Source of the DNA: Pelagibius litoralis
GTDB lineage: Bacteria; Pseudomonadota; Alphaproteobacteria; Kiloniellales; Kiloniellaceae
NCBI RefSeq assembly: GCF_011683915.1
Contig: NZ_JAAQPH010000005.1
Location: 248,001-312,000 of the forward strand
Direction of reading: 5' to 3'
DNA length: 64,000 nt
Below, one piece after another: positions 9,102-17,860 of the stretch. Below the pieces are notes generated by a model. The model saw only the letters and a list, made by a program, of their open reading frames with translations. It was not told where the DNA came from and made no database searches. Both the position numbers and the translations under genes were made by a program. Every line of letters begins with the position of its first letter. Within the stretch, counting starts at the first letter, position 1.

Positions 9102-10659
9102 GGGCTGTCTCCGCGTCCGGGGTTGCCGGGGCCGTATCGAGGCCGTGGACGCCGCCCATCAGCAGGCCGATTTCCTCGACCGAGGCCTCCTGCGTCACCA
9201 TGGCGCTGGAGAGCACGCCGACGTTGATCACCGCCAGGCGGTCGGTGATGGCCAGCAGCTCGTCGAGGTCCTGGGAGACGACGACCACCGCCACGCCCTT
9301 CGCCGCCAGATCGACCAGCGCCTGATGAATGGCCGCCGCCGCACCGGCATCGACGCCCCAGGTCGGCTGCGAGACCACCAGCACCGTCGGCTTCTGCAGA
9401 ATCTCCCGCCCGACGACGAACTTCTGCAGGTTGCCGCCCGAAAGACTGCCGGCGGAAACCCCGGTGCCCGGCGTACGAACATCGAAGGTTTTCACGATCT
9501 CAGCCGCGAAGCGCGCCGCCGCCCCGGCCTGGATGAACAGAGAGGAGACCAGCCCCATGCGGTGGTGGGCGCTGAGCACGCCGTTTTCGATCAGGCTCAT
9601 GCCCGGCACCGCGCCGTGACCGTTGCGCTCCTCCGGAACCGAGCAGAGGCCGTACTGGCGGCGTTGTCCGGCATCCTTGCGGCCAAGAACCCTGTGATCG
9701 ATGCGCAGCACCGAATCGTGATCGGCCAGCCGCTCGCCCGACAGGCCCAGCAGCAACTCGTTCTGGCCGTTGCCGGCGACACCGGCGATGCCGAAGATCT
9801 CTCCGGCCTTGACCGAAAAGGAGATGTTCTTCAGATCGACGCCGTGCAGGTCTTCCGAGGCCAGGGTCAGACCCTCGACCACCAGGCGCGGTTCGCCGAG
9901 GCTGGCGCCGCCGCGCCTGGTCACGCTTTTCAGTTCGGCGCCGATCATCATCTGCGCCATCGACTTGGCGGTCTCGGCGGCGGGGTCGCAGGTGTCCACG
10001 ACCTTGCCGCCGCGCAGGATGGTGGCGCGGTCGCAGAGCTGTTTGATCTCTTCCAGCTTGTGGGAGATGTAAAGGATCGACACGCCCTCCGCCGCCAGCT
10101 TGCGCAGCGTCTCGAAGAGCCTGCTGACCTCCTGCGGCGTCAACACCGATGTCGGCTCGTCCATGATCAGGAGTTTCGGGTTCTGCAGCAGGCAGCGCAC
10201 GATCTCGATGCGCTGACGCTCCCCCACCGAGAGCGTGTAGACGTCGCGCTCCGGGTCCAGCGGCAGGCCGTAAGCCTGCGAGACGTCGCGCACCCTTGTC
10301 GCCAGAGTGGCCATGTCGCCGGGCTTGTCCATGCCCAGGGCGATGTTCTCCAGCACCGTCATCGCCTCAAAGAGCGAGAAGTGCTGGAACACCATGCCGA
10401 TGCCCAGGGCCCGTGCCGCGTGGGGATCGGCGATCTGCAGGGCCTCGCCGTTCCACAGCAGCGTTCCCTCGTCGGGATGCAGCACGCCGTAGATCATCTT
10501 CACCAGGGTCGACTTGCCGGCACCGTTCTCGCCCAGCAGCGCGTGAACCTCGCCCGGCCCGACGGCGAAGTCGACCCGGTCGTTGGCGACCACCCCGGGG
10601 AAGCGCTTGGTAACGCCCTTTACCTCAAGCCGCGAGACCTCAAGATAGCGCGCGCTCAT
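9091..10659 (-). CDS. ABC transporter ATP-binding protein with two nucleotide-binding domains
   Basis: A 522-aa ATPase containing two ABC domains in one chain, as in RbsA/YufO-type transporters. The first domain has Walker A GENGAGKST near residues 43-51, signature LSVGERQRIEI and Walker B LLIMDEPTS. The second (from about residue 260) has a degenerate Walker A region GVAGNGQNELL and signature LSGGNLQKF. Asymmetry of this kind is normal for the class. It energises the two downstream permeases. Its ATG overlaps the xdhB stop as ATGA, which ties xanthine dehydrogenase and transporter expression together. Confidence 0.94.
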   Translation of the reverse strand: MSARYLEVSRLEVKGVTKRFPGVVANDRVDFAVGPGEVHALLGENGAGKSTLVKMIYGVLHPDEGTLLWNGEALQIADPHAARALGIGMVFQHFSLFEAMTVLENIALGMDKPGDMATLATRVRDVSQAYGLPLDPERDVYTLSVGERQRIEIVRCLLQNPKLLIMDEPTSVLTPQEVSRLFETLRKLAAEGVSILYISHKLEEIKQLCDRATILRGGKVVDTCDPAAETAKSMAQMMIGAELKSVTRRGGASLGEPRLVVEGLTLASEDLHGVDLKNISFSVKAGEIFGIAGVAGNGQNELLLGLSGERLADHDSVLRIDHRVLGRKDAGQRRQYGLCSVPEERNGHGAVPGMSLIENGVLSAHHRMGLVSSLFIQAGAAARFAAEIVKTFDVRTPGTGVSAGSLSGGNLQKFVVGREILQKPTVLVVSQPTWGVDAGAAAAIHQALVDLAAKGVAVVVVSQDLDELLAITDRLAVINVGVLSSAMVTQEASVEEIGLLMGGVHGLDTAPATPDAETAHVA

Positions 10660-12998
10660 GCCGCACCTCCCTCCAGCGCGGCGGCCTCAGCGCGCAGGCG
10701 TTCGATGGTCATCAGCACCCGCTCCGGCGTTGCCGGCGCATCGAGACGCGGACAGAGACGATGGTCCGCCACCGAGGCAACGGCGTCGGAGAGCGCATGC
10801 AGCACCGAGATCGCCAGCATCAGCGGCGGCTCGCCCACCGCCTTGGAGCGATAGATGGTCTCCTCCCGGTTGGGGCTGTCTTCCAGCAGCGCGACGTTGA
10901 AGACCCGCGGCCGGTCGCTGCAGGCGGGGATCTTGTAGGTCGAGGGCGCATGGGTGCGCAACCGCCCGGCGTCATCCCACCACAGCTCCTCGGTGGTGAG
11001 CCAGCCCATGCCCTGGACGAAGCCGCCCTCGATCTGGCCGAGGTCGAGCGCCGGGTTCAGGGACTGTCCGACGTCATGCAGAATATCCACCCGTTCCACC
11101 CGGTATTCACCGGTCAGGGTATCGACCGCCACCTCGCTGGCTGCCGCGCCGTAGGAGAAGTAATAGAACGGCCGCCCCCTGCCCGCCGCACGGTCCCAGT
11201 GGATCTTCGGCGTCTTGTAGAAACCGGTCGAGGACAGCGAGACGCGGGCCAGATAGGCGGCGTTCACGAAGTCGGCGAAGGCGATTTCCTGGTTGCCGAC
11301 ACGCACGCAGCCGGGCAGGAACTCGACCTGCTCCTTCGGCACCTCCCAGTTCTCCGCCGCGAAGTCGACCAGCCGCGTCTTGATGCTGTCACAGGCGGCC
11401 AGCGCCGCCATGCCGTTGATGTCGGAACCGGAAGAGGCCGCCGTAGCGGAGGTGTTGGGCACCTTGCCGGTGGAGGTGGCGGTGATGCGCACCCGGTCGA
11501 TATCGACCTGGAAGGCCTCGGCCACCACCTGGGCGACCTTGGTGTAGAGGCCCTGGCCCATCTCGGTCCCGCCGTGGTTCAGGTGGATCGAGCCGTCGCG
11601 GTAGATGTGCACCAGCGCCCCGGCCTGGTTGTAGGCGGTGAGCGTGAAGGAGATGCCGAATTTCACCGGCGTCAGCGCCAGCCCGCGCTTGATCACCCGG
11701 GAAGTTTCGTTGAAGGCCCTGATTTCCGCGCGCCGCGCCTGATAGCCGCTGTCGGCCTCCAGCTTCTCGATGATCTCTGGCGCGATGTTGTCTTCCACCC
11801 GCTGGTGGTAGGGCGTCATGTCGCGCCCGCCCGGCCCGTAGAGGTTCAGCCTGCGCACTGCCAGCGGGTCTTTACCGAGCGCGAAGGCCACCTCCTCGAT
11901 CACCCGCTCGCCGCCGATCATGCCCTGGGGGCCGCCGAAACCGCGAAAGGCGGTGTGGGAGCAGGTGTTGGTCTTCAAGGGCTCGGAGGTCAGGCGCACG
12001 TCGGGAAAGTAATAGCAGTTGTCGGCATGAAAGAGCGTGCGGTCGGTGACCGGGCCGGAAAGATCCGACGACCAGCCGCAGCGCGCCGCATAGGTCATGT
12101 CCACCGCCAGGATGCGGCCGTCGTCGTCGAAGCCGACCTCGTAGTCGATCTCAAAGTCGTGGCGCTTGCCGGTGACGGCGAAGTCGTCGTCGCGGTCGGG
12201 CCGGATCTTGGCGGCACGCCCGGTCTTCTTGGCGACCAGCGCCGCGATCACGGCAAAGAGGTTGCCCTGGGTTTCCTTGCCGCCGAAGGCGCCGCCCATG
12301 CGCCGCACCTCCGTGGTCACCGCATTGGCGGGCACGTCCAGCGCCCCGGCAACCATGGTCTGGATTTCCGTTGGATGCTGGGTCGAGGACAGCACCCGCA
12401 CCTCGTCGTCCTCGCCGGGAATGGCCATGGCGATCTGGCTTTCGAGATAAAAATGTTCCTGCCCGCCGACCTGCATCCGCCCCTTGAGGCGCCGCGGCGC
12501 CGCTTTCAACGCCACCTCTGCATCGCCACGGGCAAGGGTCATGGGGTCGGTCACCAGGGTGCCGTCCTGCCGGGCCTCGGCCATGCCGATCACCGCCGGC
12601 AGGGGATCGTAATCGACCCGCGCCAGGAGAGCGGCCCGCCGCGCCGCATCGCGGGTCGTCGCCGCCACGGCGAAGATCGGCTGCCCCACGAACTCGACGA
12701 TCCCCACCGCCAGGACCGGTTCGTCATGGCGGTGGGTCGGGCTGATGTCGTTGGCCCCGGGGATGTCGGCGGCGGTCAGTACGTCTTCAACCCCCTCCGC
12801 CGCGCGCACCGCGTCCAGATCCAGCTTTTTGATGCGGGCATGGGCAACGGTCGAGAGGCCGAGGTAGACATGCAACAGCCCCTGCGCCTCCGGCAGGTCG
12901 TCGATGTAGGCCGCCGCGCCGGACACGTGCTTGTGCCCGCTATCGTGGCGCCAGGCCGCCTGCACACCGCCCTTGATCGCCTCGGCTCTCTCAGGCAT
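10656..12998 (-). CDS. xdhB: xanthine dehydrogenase molybdenum-binding subunit
   Basis: The large subunit (780 aa) of the bacterial two-subunit xanthine dehydrogenase. It hydroxylates hypoxanthine and xanthine to urate at a molybdopterin centre. The fold is visible from HVSGAAAYIDDLPE near the N-terminus through molybdopterin-contact stretches such as GGAFGGKE, FRGFGGPQG and NHGGTEMGQGL to the C-terminal KAVGEPPLMLA. The Glu in KAVGEPP corresponds to the catalytic base. The frame opens further upstream to 13238, but the true start is ATG 12998, overlapping the xdhA stop by eight bases. No XdhC-type cofactor sulfuration gene is found in the window, so this maturation factor must lie elsewhere. 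Confidence 0.95.
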   Translation of the reverse strand: MPERAEAIKGGVQAAWRHDSGHKHVSGAAAYIDDLPEAQGLLHVYLGLSTVAHARIKKLDLDAVRAAEGVEDVLTAADIPGANDISPTHRHDEPVLAVGIVEFVGQPIFAVAATTRDAARRAALLARVDYDPLPAVIGMAEARQDGTLVTDPMTLARGDAEVALKAAPRRLKGRMQVGGQEHFYLESQIAMAIPGEDDEVRVLSSTQHPTEIQTMVAGALDVPANAVTTEVRRMGGAFGGKETQGNLFAVIAALVAKKTGRAAKIRPDRDDDFAVTGKRHDFEIDYEVGFDDDGRILAVDMTYAARCGWSSDLSGPVTDRTLFHADNCYYFPDVRLTSEPLKTNTCSHTAFRGFGGPQGMIGGERVIEEVAFALGKDPLAVRRLNLYGPGGRDMTPYHQRVEDNIAPEIIEKLEADSGYQARRAEIRAFNETSRVIKRGLALTPVKFGISFTLTAYNQAGALVHIYRDGSIHLNHGGTEMGQGLYTKVAQVVAEAFQVDIDRVRITATSTGKVPNTSATAASSGSDINGMAALAACDSIKTRLVDFAAENWEVPKEQVEFLPGCVRVGNQEIAFADFVNAAYLARVSLSSTGFYKTPKIHWDRAAGRGRPFYYFSYGAAASEVAVDTLTGEYRVERVDILHDVGQSLNPALDLGQIEGGFVQGMGWLTTEELWWDDAGRLRTHAPSTYKIPACSDRPRVFNVALLEDSPNREETIYRSKAVGEPPLMLAISVLHALSDAVASVADHRLCPRLDAPATPERVLMTIERLRAEAAALEGGAA

Positions 12999-14466
12999 GG
13001 GCCAGCCCCGGTTGCCCAACGAGTCTCGTCTCGCAATCCGGCTCGGTGGTTTCGATGAAGCAGCGCCGCAACAGGTTTTGCGACACCTTAAGCCGATAGT
13101 CCGCCGAGGCACGCCAGTCGCTGATCGGGCTGAAGTCTTCCGCCAAAGCGGCCATGGCGCGCGCGACGGTCGCTTCGTTCCAGGCCGCCCCGGCGAGCGC
13201 CGCTTCGGCGGCAGCAGCCCGCTTCGGTGTCGCGGCAAGCCCGCCGAAGGCGAGCCGCGCGGAAGACACCTGCCCCGCCTCGATCTTCAGACTGAAGGCG
13301 CCGAGAACGGCGGAGATATCCTGGTCGAAACGCTTGGAGATCTTGTAGGCGCGAAACCGCGTGCCGGCTTCGGGCAGCGGCAGCGATATCCGCTCGACCA
13401 ATTCCCCGGGCGCGCGGTCCTGCCTGCCGTAGTCGATGAAGAAGTCTTCGATCGGCAACGAACGCCGTTCGCCGCCTTTGCGCAGATGCAAAATAGCCCC
13501 GGCGGCGATCAGCAAGGGCGGCGAATCCCCGATGGGTGAACCGTTGGCGACGTTGCCGCCGATGGTCCCCGCATTGCGGATCTGAACCGAGCCGATGCGG
13601 CGGACCACCTCGCCCATGTCGGGATAGTGCTCCCCGAGAACAGCCATGGCGGCGCTGTAACTGACCCCGGCGCCGATTTCGATACTGTCTTTGGTCTCCG
13701 CGATCTGCGCCAGTTCGGCAACCCGGCCGAGATAGATCACCGTCTCCGGCCTTTGCATATCCTTGGTCACCCAGAGGCCGACGTCGGTCGAGCCGGCAAC
13801 CAGGGTGGCGTCCGGGTGCTGGAGGTAGAGCGCGGCCAGGTCGTCCAGACCTGCCGGCGCAAAAAAACGCCGCGCGCCCGCCGCATCGCTCACGGCGATG
13901 GTCGCGTCGTCCTGCAATGCCCCAAGCTTTGCGAAGGTGGCCGCTTCATCGCGGGCAAAGACATCACCGCGCGGGTTCTTCTGATAGGCCTGCCTGGCGG
14001 CCTTGACGATGGGCGCGTAGCCGGTGCAGCGGCAGAGGTTGCCGGCCAGCACATCGTCGATGCTCTGATCGTCAGGCGCCTCGGCATGATCGCGGGTCAT
14101 GGCAAAGAGCGACATGACGAATCCCGGCGTGCAGAACCCGCATTGGGAGCCGTGGCAATCCACCATCGCCTGCTGCACCGGATGCAGGGCGCCATCCTTG
14201 GCCAGGTGCTCCACGGTGATGAGCTGACAGCCGTCCAAAGTGCCGACGAACTGAATGCAGGCGTTGACCGCCTCATAGTGGAGGGCACCGTCGCGCGGCC
14301 GCGCCAGCACCACGGTGCAGGCTCCGCAGTCGCCCTCGTTGCATCCTTCCTTGGTGCCGACCAGGTGCTCTTCCAGGCGCAGGTAGTCCAGCACCGTCAT
14401 GGTCGGGTCGACCTGCGTCAGGTTGCGCGGCGCGCCATCCAGAAGGAAACGGATTTCGCCGCGCAT
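12991..14466 (-). CDS. xdhA: xanthine dehydrogenase small subunit (2Fe-2S and FAD)
   Basis: The 491-aa electron-transfer subunit. Residues 1-75 form a plant-type 2Fe-2S ferredoxin domain with Cys 42, 47 and 50 in CNEGDCGAC. A second 2Fe-2S helical domain carries CGFCTPGF and CRCTGY up to about 160. The FAD domain follows (LVAGSTDVGLWVTK, then GNVANGSPIGDS), with a CO-dehydrogenase-flavoprotein C-terminal domain to the end. It passes electrons from the Mo centre in XdhB to NAD. The frame is open to 14658, but ATG 14466, four bases behind the uraH stop, begins the conserved domain. It is the second gene of the seven-gene operon. Confidence 0.95.
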   Translation of the reverse strand: MRGEIRFLLDGAPRNLTQVDPTMTVLDYLRLEEHLVGTKEGCNEGDCGACTVVLARPRDGALHYEAVNACIQFVGTLDGCQLITVEHLAKDGALHPVQQAMVDCHGSQCGFCTPGFVMSLFAMTRDHAEAPDDQSIDDVLAGNLCRCTGYAPIVKAARQAYQKNPRGDVFARDEAATFAKLGALQDDATIAVSDAAGARRFFAPAGLDDLAALYLQHPDATLVAGSTDVGLWVTKDMQRPETVIYLGRVAELAQIAETKDSIEIGAGVSYSAAMAVLGEHYPDMGEVVRRIGSVQIRNAGTIGGNVANGSPIGDSPPLLIAAGAILHLRKGGERRSLPIEDFFIDYGRQDRAPGELVERISLPLPEAGTRFRAYKISKRFDQDISAVLGAFSLKIEAGQVSSARLAFGGLAATPKRAAAAEAALAGAAWNEATVARAMAALAEDFSPISDWRASADYRLKVSQNLLRRCFIETTEPDCETRLVGQPGLAHA

Positions 14467-14470
14467 CGCC

Positions 14471-14848
14471 TCAGCTCCCCCGGTAGGTCGAGTAGCCATA
14501 GGGCGAGACGAGTAGCGGCACATGGTAGTGCTGTCCTGCTTCGGCGATGCCGAAGCGAATCGGCACCACATCCAGGAAAGCCGGCGTGGGCAGCGCCACC
14601 CCAAGCGCCCGGAAATAGTCGGCCACGTGGAACACAAGCTCGTAGGAACCGACCGCAAAGTCGTCCCCGGCCAGCAGCGGCCCGTCGCAGCGGCCGTCGG
14701 CGTTGGTTTTGACCGTCATCAAACGATCTCTTGTGCTCTCATCGAGGCGAAAGACATCGATGCGCACCCCGGCCGCCGGGCGGCCATAGGCCGTGTCGAG
14801 CACGTGGGTGGTCAGCTTTCCTGACCCGCTGGCGTCGCTGCCAGTCAT
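14471..14848 (-). CDS. uraH: 5-hydroxyisourate hydrolase
   Basis: A transthyretin-related enzyme of 125 aa that hydrolyses 5-hydroxyisourate, the PuuD product, to OHCU. The family signatures are all present: the N-terminal [14 protein letters not shown] (catalytic His), a central Arg region, and the C-terminal YRGS tetrapeptide that distinguishes enzymes from transthyretin. ATG 14848 has AGGAGGGGG upstream. It is the first gene of the operon that continues with xdhAB and the BMP-type importer. The divergent puuE operon starts 290 bp away, so the two share a regulatory region. Confidence 0.95.
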   Translation of the reverse strand: MTGSDASGSGKLTTHVLDTAYGRPAAGVRIDVFRLDESTRDRLMTVKTNADGRCDGPLLAGDDFAVGSYELVFHVADYFRALGVALPTPAFLDVVPIRFGIAEAGQHYHVPLLVSPYGYSTYRGS

Positions 14849-15137
14849 ATGATCCCCCTCCTGATCAGCCCTGTCCTTGCTTTACCCTCCGGGCGGCCTT
14901 GGGCTGCCCGGAAAGCTTGCCCTTTACGGGCGGACCCTGGTTGGATAGAGGGGTCCTCGCTTTGTCGCTGACCTTATGAGTCGCATTATTCTCGCCGGTC
15001 GCGACGGGAAACAGAAGACTACTCCCTCCTGAAGCAGTTTCAAAAAAAACCTGTAACTGCGATTCCCTTCATCTGCATTACTATGAACCCGGCGGCGGCC
15101 TGCTGAAAAGACCGGCAACAACGGAAAAAGAGGAAAG
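14849..15137. promoter_or_regulatory. divergent regulatory region between uraH and puuE, with a dyad
   Basis: This 289-bp spacer must contain promoters for both the uraH-xdh-transporter operon and the puuE-uraD operon. It contains a dyad at 14888-14912 with 7-bp arms (TCCGGGC / GCCCGGA), about 40 bp upstream of the uraH start, which could be a regulator site or a leader hairpin. An AT-richer patch around 14963-14992 holds a TTGTCG...CATTAT pair spaced 16 bp on the plus strand, a weak promoter candidate for puuE. A run of eight A residues lies near 15042. Neither assignment is certain. Confidence 0.4.
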
Positions 15138-16046
15138 ATGACCGGCGACTACCCACGCGATCTGATCGGCTATGGCGAGAGCCCGCCCGACCCGGCCTGG
15201 CCCGGCGGCGCCCGCATCGCCCTGCAGTTCGTCATCAACTACGAAGAAGGCGGCGAAAACAGTATTCTCCACGGGGATGCCGGTTCCGAAGCCTTTCTGT
15301 CGGAAATCGTCGGCGCCCAGGCCTGGCCCGGCCAGCGCCACATGAACATGGAATCGATCTACGAATACGGCAGCCGGGCCGGATTCTGGCGGCTTCACCG
15401 GCTGTTCCATCAGGCGGAGGTTCCGGTCACGGTCTATGGTGTGGCCACCGCGCTGGAGCGCAACCCCGCCGCCGTCGCCGCGATGCAAAAGGCCGGCTGG
15501 GAAGTCGCCTCCCACGGGCTGAAATGGATCGAATACAAGGATTTCGCCCTGGAGGAGGAGCGCGCCCACCTGGAAGAGGCGATCCGAATCCATACCGCCG
15601 TCACCGGCGAGCGCCCGCTCGGCTGGTATACCGGCCGCACCTCCGAAAACAGCCTGGATCTGGTGATGGCGGAAGGCGGCTTCCTCTATTCCTCCGATTC
15701 CTACGCCGACGACCTGCCCTATTGGGTCGAGGGGCCGAAGGGCCCCCATCTCATCATTCCCTACACCCTGGACAGCAACGACATGCGCTTTGCCACCCCC
15801 CAGGGTTTCAATGCGGGCGACCAGTTCTTCACCTACCTGAAGGATTCCTTCGATCTGCTCTACGCCGAGGGCAAGGCCGGCGCGCCCAAGATGCTCTCGG
15901 TCGGGCTGCATTGCCGCCTCACCGGGCGGCCGGGGCGGGCCGCCGCCCTGGCCCGCTTCCTCGACTACGTGAAGTCCCACGAGGCGGTCTGGACGCCGCG
16001 GCGCATCGATATCGCCCGCCACTGGCACGAAAGGCACAGGCCTTGA
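15138..16046 (+). CDS. puuE: PuuE-type allantoinase (polysaccharide-deacetylase fold)
   Basis: A metal-independent allantoinase of the polysaccharide-deacetylase superfamily that opens allantoin to allantoate. It is unrelated to AllB amidohydrolases. At 302 aa it has the family length. Recognisable stretches are RDLIGYGESPPDPAWPGGAR at the start, then FVINYEEGGE, YEYGSRAGFWR and EVASHGLKW, which are typical of PuuE. ATG 15138 follows AGAGGAAAG. It heads the plus-strand operon puuE-uraD-allantoate amidohydrolase-M20. Its stop codon overlaps the uraD start. Confidence 0.95.
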   Translation: MTGDYPRDLIGYGESPPDPAWPGGARIALQFVINYEEGGENSILHGDAGSEAFLSEIVGAQAWPGQRHMNMESIYEYGSRAGFWRLHRLFHQAEVPVTVYGVATALERNPAAVAAMQKAGWEVASHGLKWIEYKDFALEEERAHLEEAIRIHTAVTGERPLGWYTGRTSENSLDLVMAEGGFLYSSDSYADDLPYWVEGPKGPHLIIPYTLDSNDMRFATPQGFNAGDQFFTYLKDSFDLLYAEGKAGAPKMLSVGLHCRLTGRPGRAAALARFLDYVKSHEAVWTPRRIDIARHWHERHRP

Positions 16047-16564
16047 ACGATGTCAGTGAAACGAACATCGCCGCTCTGGACCGCGATGCCTTCGTCGCCC
16101 ATTTCGGCGGCGTTTTCGAGCACTCGCCCTGGATTGCCGAGGCCGCTTACGATGCGGGCATCCCGGAGGGCACCGAGACCGCCGAAGCCCTGCACAAGCT
16201 GATGGCCGCGGCCCTGGCAAAGGGGACGGAGGCACAGAAGCGCGCGCTCATCATCGCCCATCCGGACCTGGCCGGGCGCCTGGCCGCCGCCGGGCGACTG
16301 ACCGCCGAGTCCAGCCGGGAACAGGCCTCCGCCGGGCTCGACCTGCTGAGCGACGCAGAACGACAGCGCTTCACCGGGTTGAACGAGCGCTACAAGGCGC
16401 GCTTTGCCATGCCCTTCATCATGGCTGTGAAAGGGCGCAGCAAGGACGAGATCCTGGACGCTTTTCAGGCCCGCCTGGAGAACGATCCGGCGGCGGAATT
16501 CGCCGCCGCCCTCAAGCAGATCGAGCGCATCGCCCTGCTGCGGCTGAAGGACATGCTGCCATGA
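16043..16564 (+). CDS. uraD: OHCU decarboxylase
   Basis: 2-oxo-4-hydroxy-4-carboxy-5-ureidoimidazoline decarboxylase, which makes S-allantoin from the UraH product. The 173-aa all-helical protein contains the catalytic His region HSPWIAEAAY and the conserved AHPDLAGR and FIMAVKGRS. The frame is open far upstream inside puuE, but the only sensible start is TTG 16043, which overlaps the puuE stop as TTGA. The nearby ATG at 16050 is out of frame. The stop overlaps the next start as ATGA, so translation of three genes is coupled. Confidence 0.94.
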   Translation: MNDVSETNIAALDRDAFVAHFGGVFEHSPWIAEAAYDAGIPEGTETAEALHKLMAAALAKGTEAQKRALIIAHPDLAGRLAAAGRLTAESSREQASAGLDLLSDAERQRFTGLNERYKARFAMPFIMAVKGRSKDEILDAFQARLENDPAAEFAAALKQIERIALLRLKDMLP

Positions 16565-17826
16565 CAACGACCGCGATAATCGACAGCCTTGCCGGCACCG
16601 GCGCAAGCATCAAGGCCATGGTCGACGACTGGGCCCGCTTCAGCGAAGCGCCGGACAAGCTGACCCGCGTCTTCCTCAGCGCCGAGCACAAGGCCTGCGC
16701 CGAGGCGGTCATCGCCGCCATGGAACAGGCCGGCATGACGGTGCGGATCGATGCCATCGGCAATGTGGTCGGCCGCTATGAGGGCGCAACACCGGACGCC
16801 AAGACCCTGGTCACCGGATCGCATATCGATACGGTGCGCGATGCGGGGGCCTACGACGGCAACCTGGGGGTCGCCCTGCCCATCGCCTGCGTCGCCGACT
16901 TGAACGCCCGGGGCAAACGCCTGCCCTTCGCGGTCGAGATCATCGCGTTCGGCGACGAGGAAGGCGTGCGTTTCCCCACCACGCTTTCCGGCTCTCGCGC
17001 CGTCGCCGGGACCGTCGATCCGGCGATCCTTACCCTCCGCGATAGCGAGGGCACCAGCCTGGCTGAGGCCCTGCGCCATTTCGGTTGCGATCCCGACAGA
17101 ATCGCCGACGAGGCCCGCAAGCCGGAAGACATCCTGGCCTTCGTCGAACTGCACATCGAACAGGGCCCGGTGCTGGAGGCCGAGGGCCTGCCGGTCGGGG
17201 TGGTAACCGCGATCAACGGCGCCAGCCGTTTCGCCCTCAGCCTGGAGGGCATGGCCGGCCACGCCGGCACCGTGCCCATGCATTTGCGCAAGGACGCCCT
17301 CAGCGGCGCGGCAGAGATGATCGGCGCCGTCGAGCGCCTGGGGCAGTCAGAAGACGGCCTGGTCGCCACGGTCGGGCGGATCGCGGCGGGGCCGGGCGCG
17401 GTCAACGTCATCCCCGGTCGCGTCGACTTCACCCTGGACATCCGCGCGCCCGAAGACGGCCAGCGCGAGGCCGCCATGGCCGCCCTGCAGACAACCCTGG
17501 CGGAGATCGCCGTGCGGCGTCACCTGAAGCTGACGGTCGAGCGTCTCTATGACGAAGGCGCCGTCGCCTGCGATCCCGCGCTGATGACGGAGATGGATAA
17601 GGCCATCGAGCGTCAGGGCATCCGCGTCCACCGCCTGCCCAGTGGCGCCGGCCACGACGCCATGGCCCTGGCCACCCTCTGCCCCATCGCCATGTTCTTC
17701 CTGCGCTGCGGCGGCGGCATCAGCCACAATCCGCTGGAAAGCATCACGGCGGAAGACACCGAGATCGGGGCGCGGGTCTTCCTGGATTTCCTGGAACACC
17801 TGGACCCGGCGGTCCTGTCCCGCTAG
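16561..17826 (+). CDS. allC: allantoate amidohydrolase (M20, hydantoinase/carbamoylase family)
   Basis: A 421-aa zinc-dependent amidohydrolase of the hydantoinase/carbamoylase subfamily. In this context it most likely hydrolyses allantoate to ureidoglycine, CO2 and ammonia. Visible metal-site motifs are TGSHIDTV (His), GAYDGNLGV (bridging Asp), FGDEEGVRF (Glu pair) and ELHIEQGP (His), plus the dimerisation-domain NVIPG. The C-terminal SGAGHDAM supplies the last His ligand. N-carbamoyl amino acid hydrolases share these motifs, so the substrate rests on operon context: it overlaps uraD by 4 bp and follows puuE. A separate ureidoglycine or ureidoglycolate enzyme is not obvious in the window. Confidence 0.88.
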   Translation: MTTTAIIDSLAGTGASIKAMVDDWARFSEAPDKLTRVFLSAEHKACAEAVIAAMEQAGMTVRIDAIGNVVGRYEGATPDAKTLVTGSHIDTVRDAGAYDGNLGVALPIACVADLNARGKRLPFAVEIIAFGDEEGVRFPTTLSGSRAVAGTVDPAILTLRDSEGTSLAEALRHFGCDPDRIADEARKPEDILAFVELHIEQGPVLEAEGLPVGVVTAINGASRFALSLEGMAGHAGTVPMHLRKDALSGAAEMIGAVERLGQSEDGLVATVGRIAAGPGAVNVIPGRVDFTLDIRAPEDGQREAAMAALQTTLAEIAVRRHLKLTVERLYDEGAVACDPALMTEMDKAIERQGIRVHRLPSGAGHDAMALATLCPIAMFFLRCGGGISHNPLESITAEDTEIGARVFLDFLEHLDPAVLSR

Positions 17827-17860
17827 ATCCGGCACAAAGAAATCAGAAGAGACATAAGCC

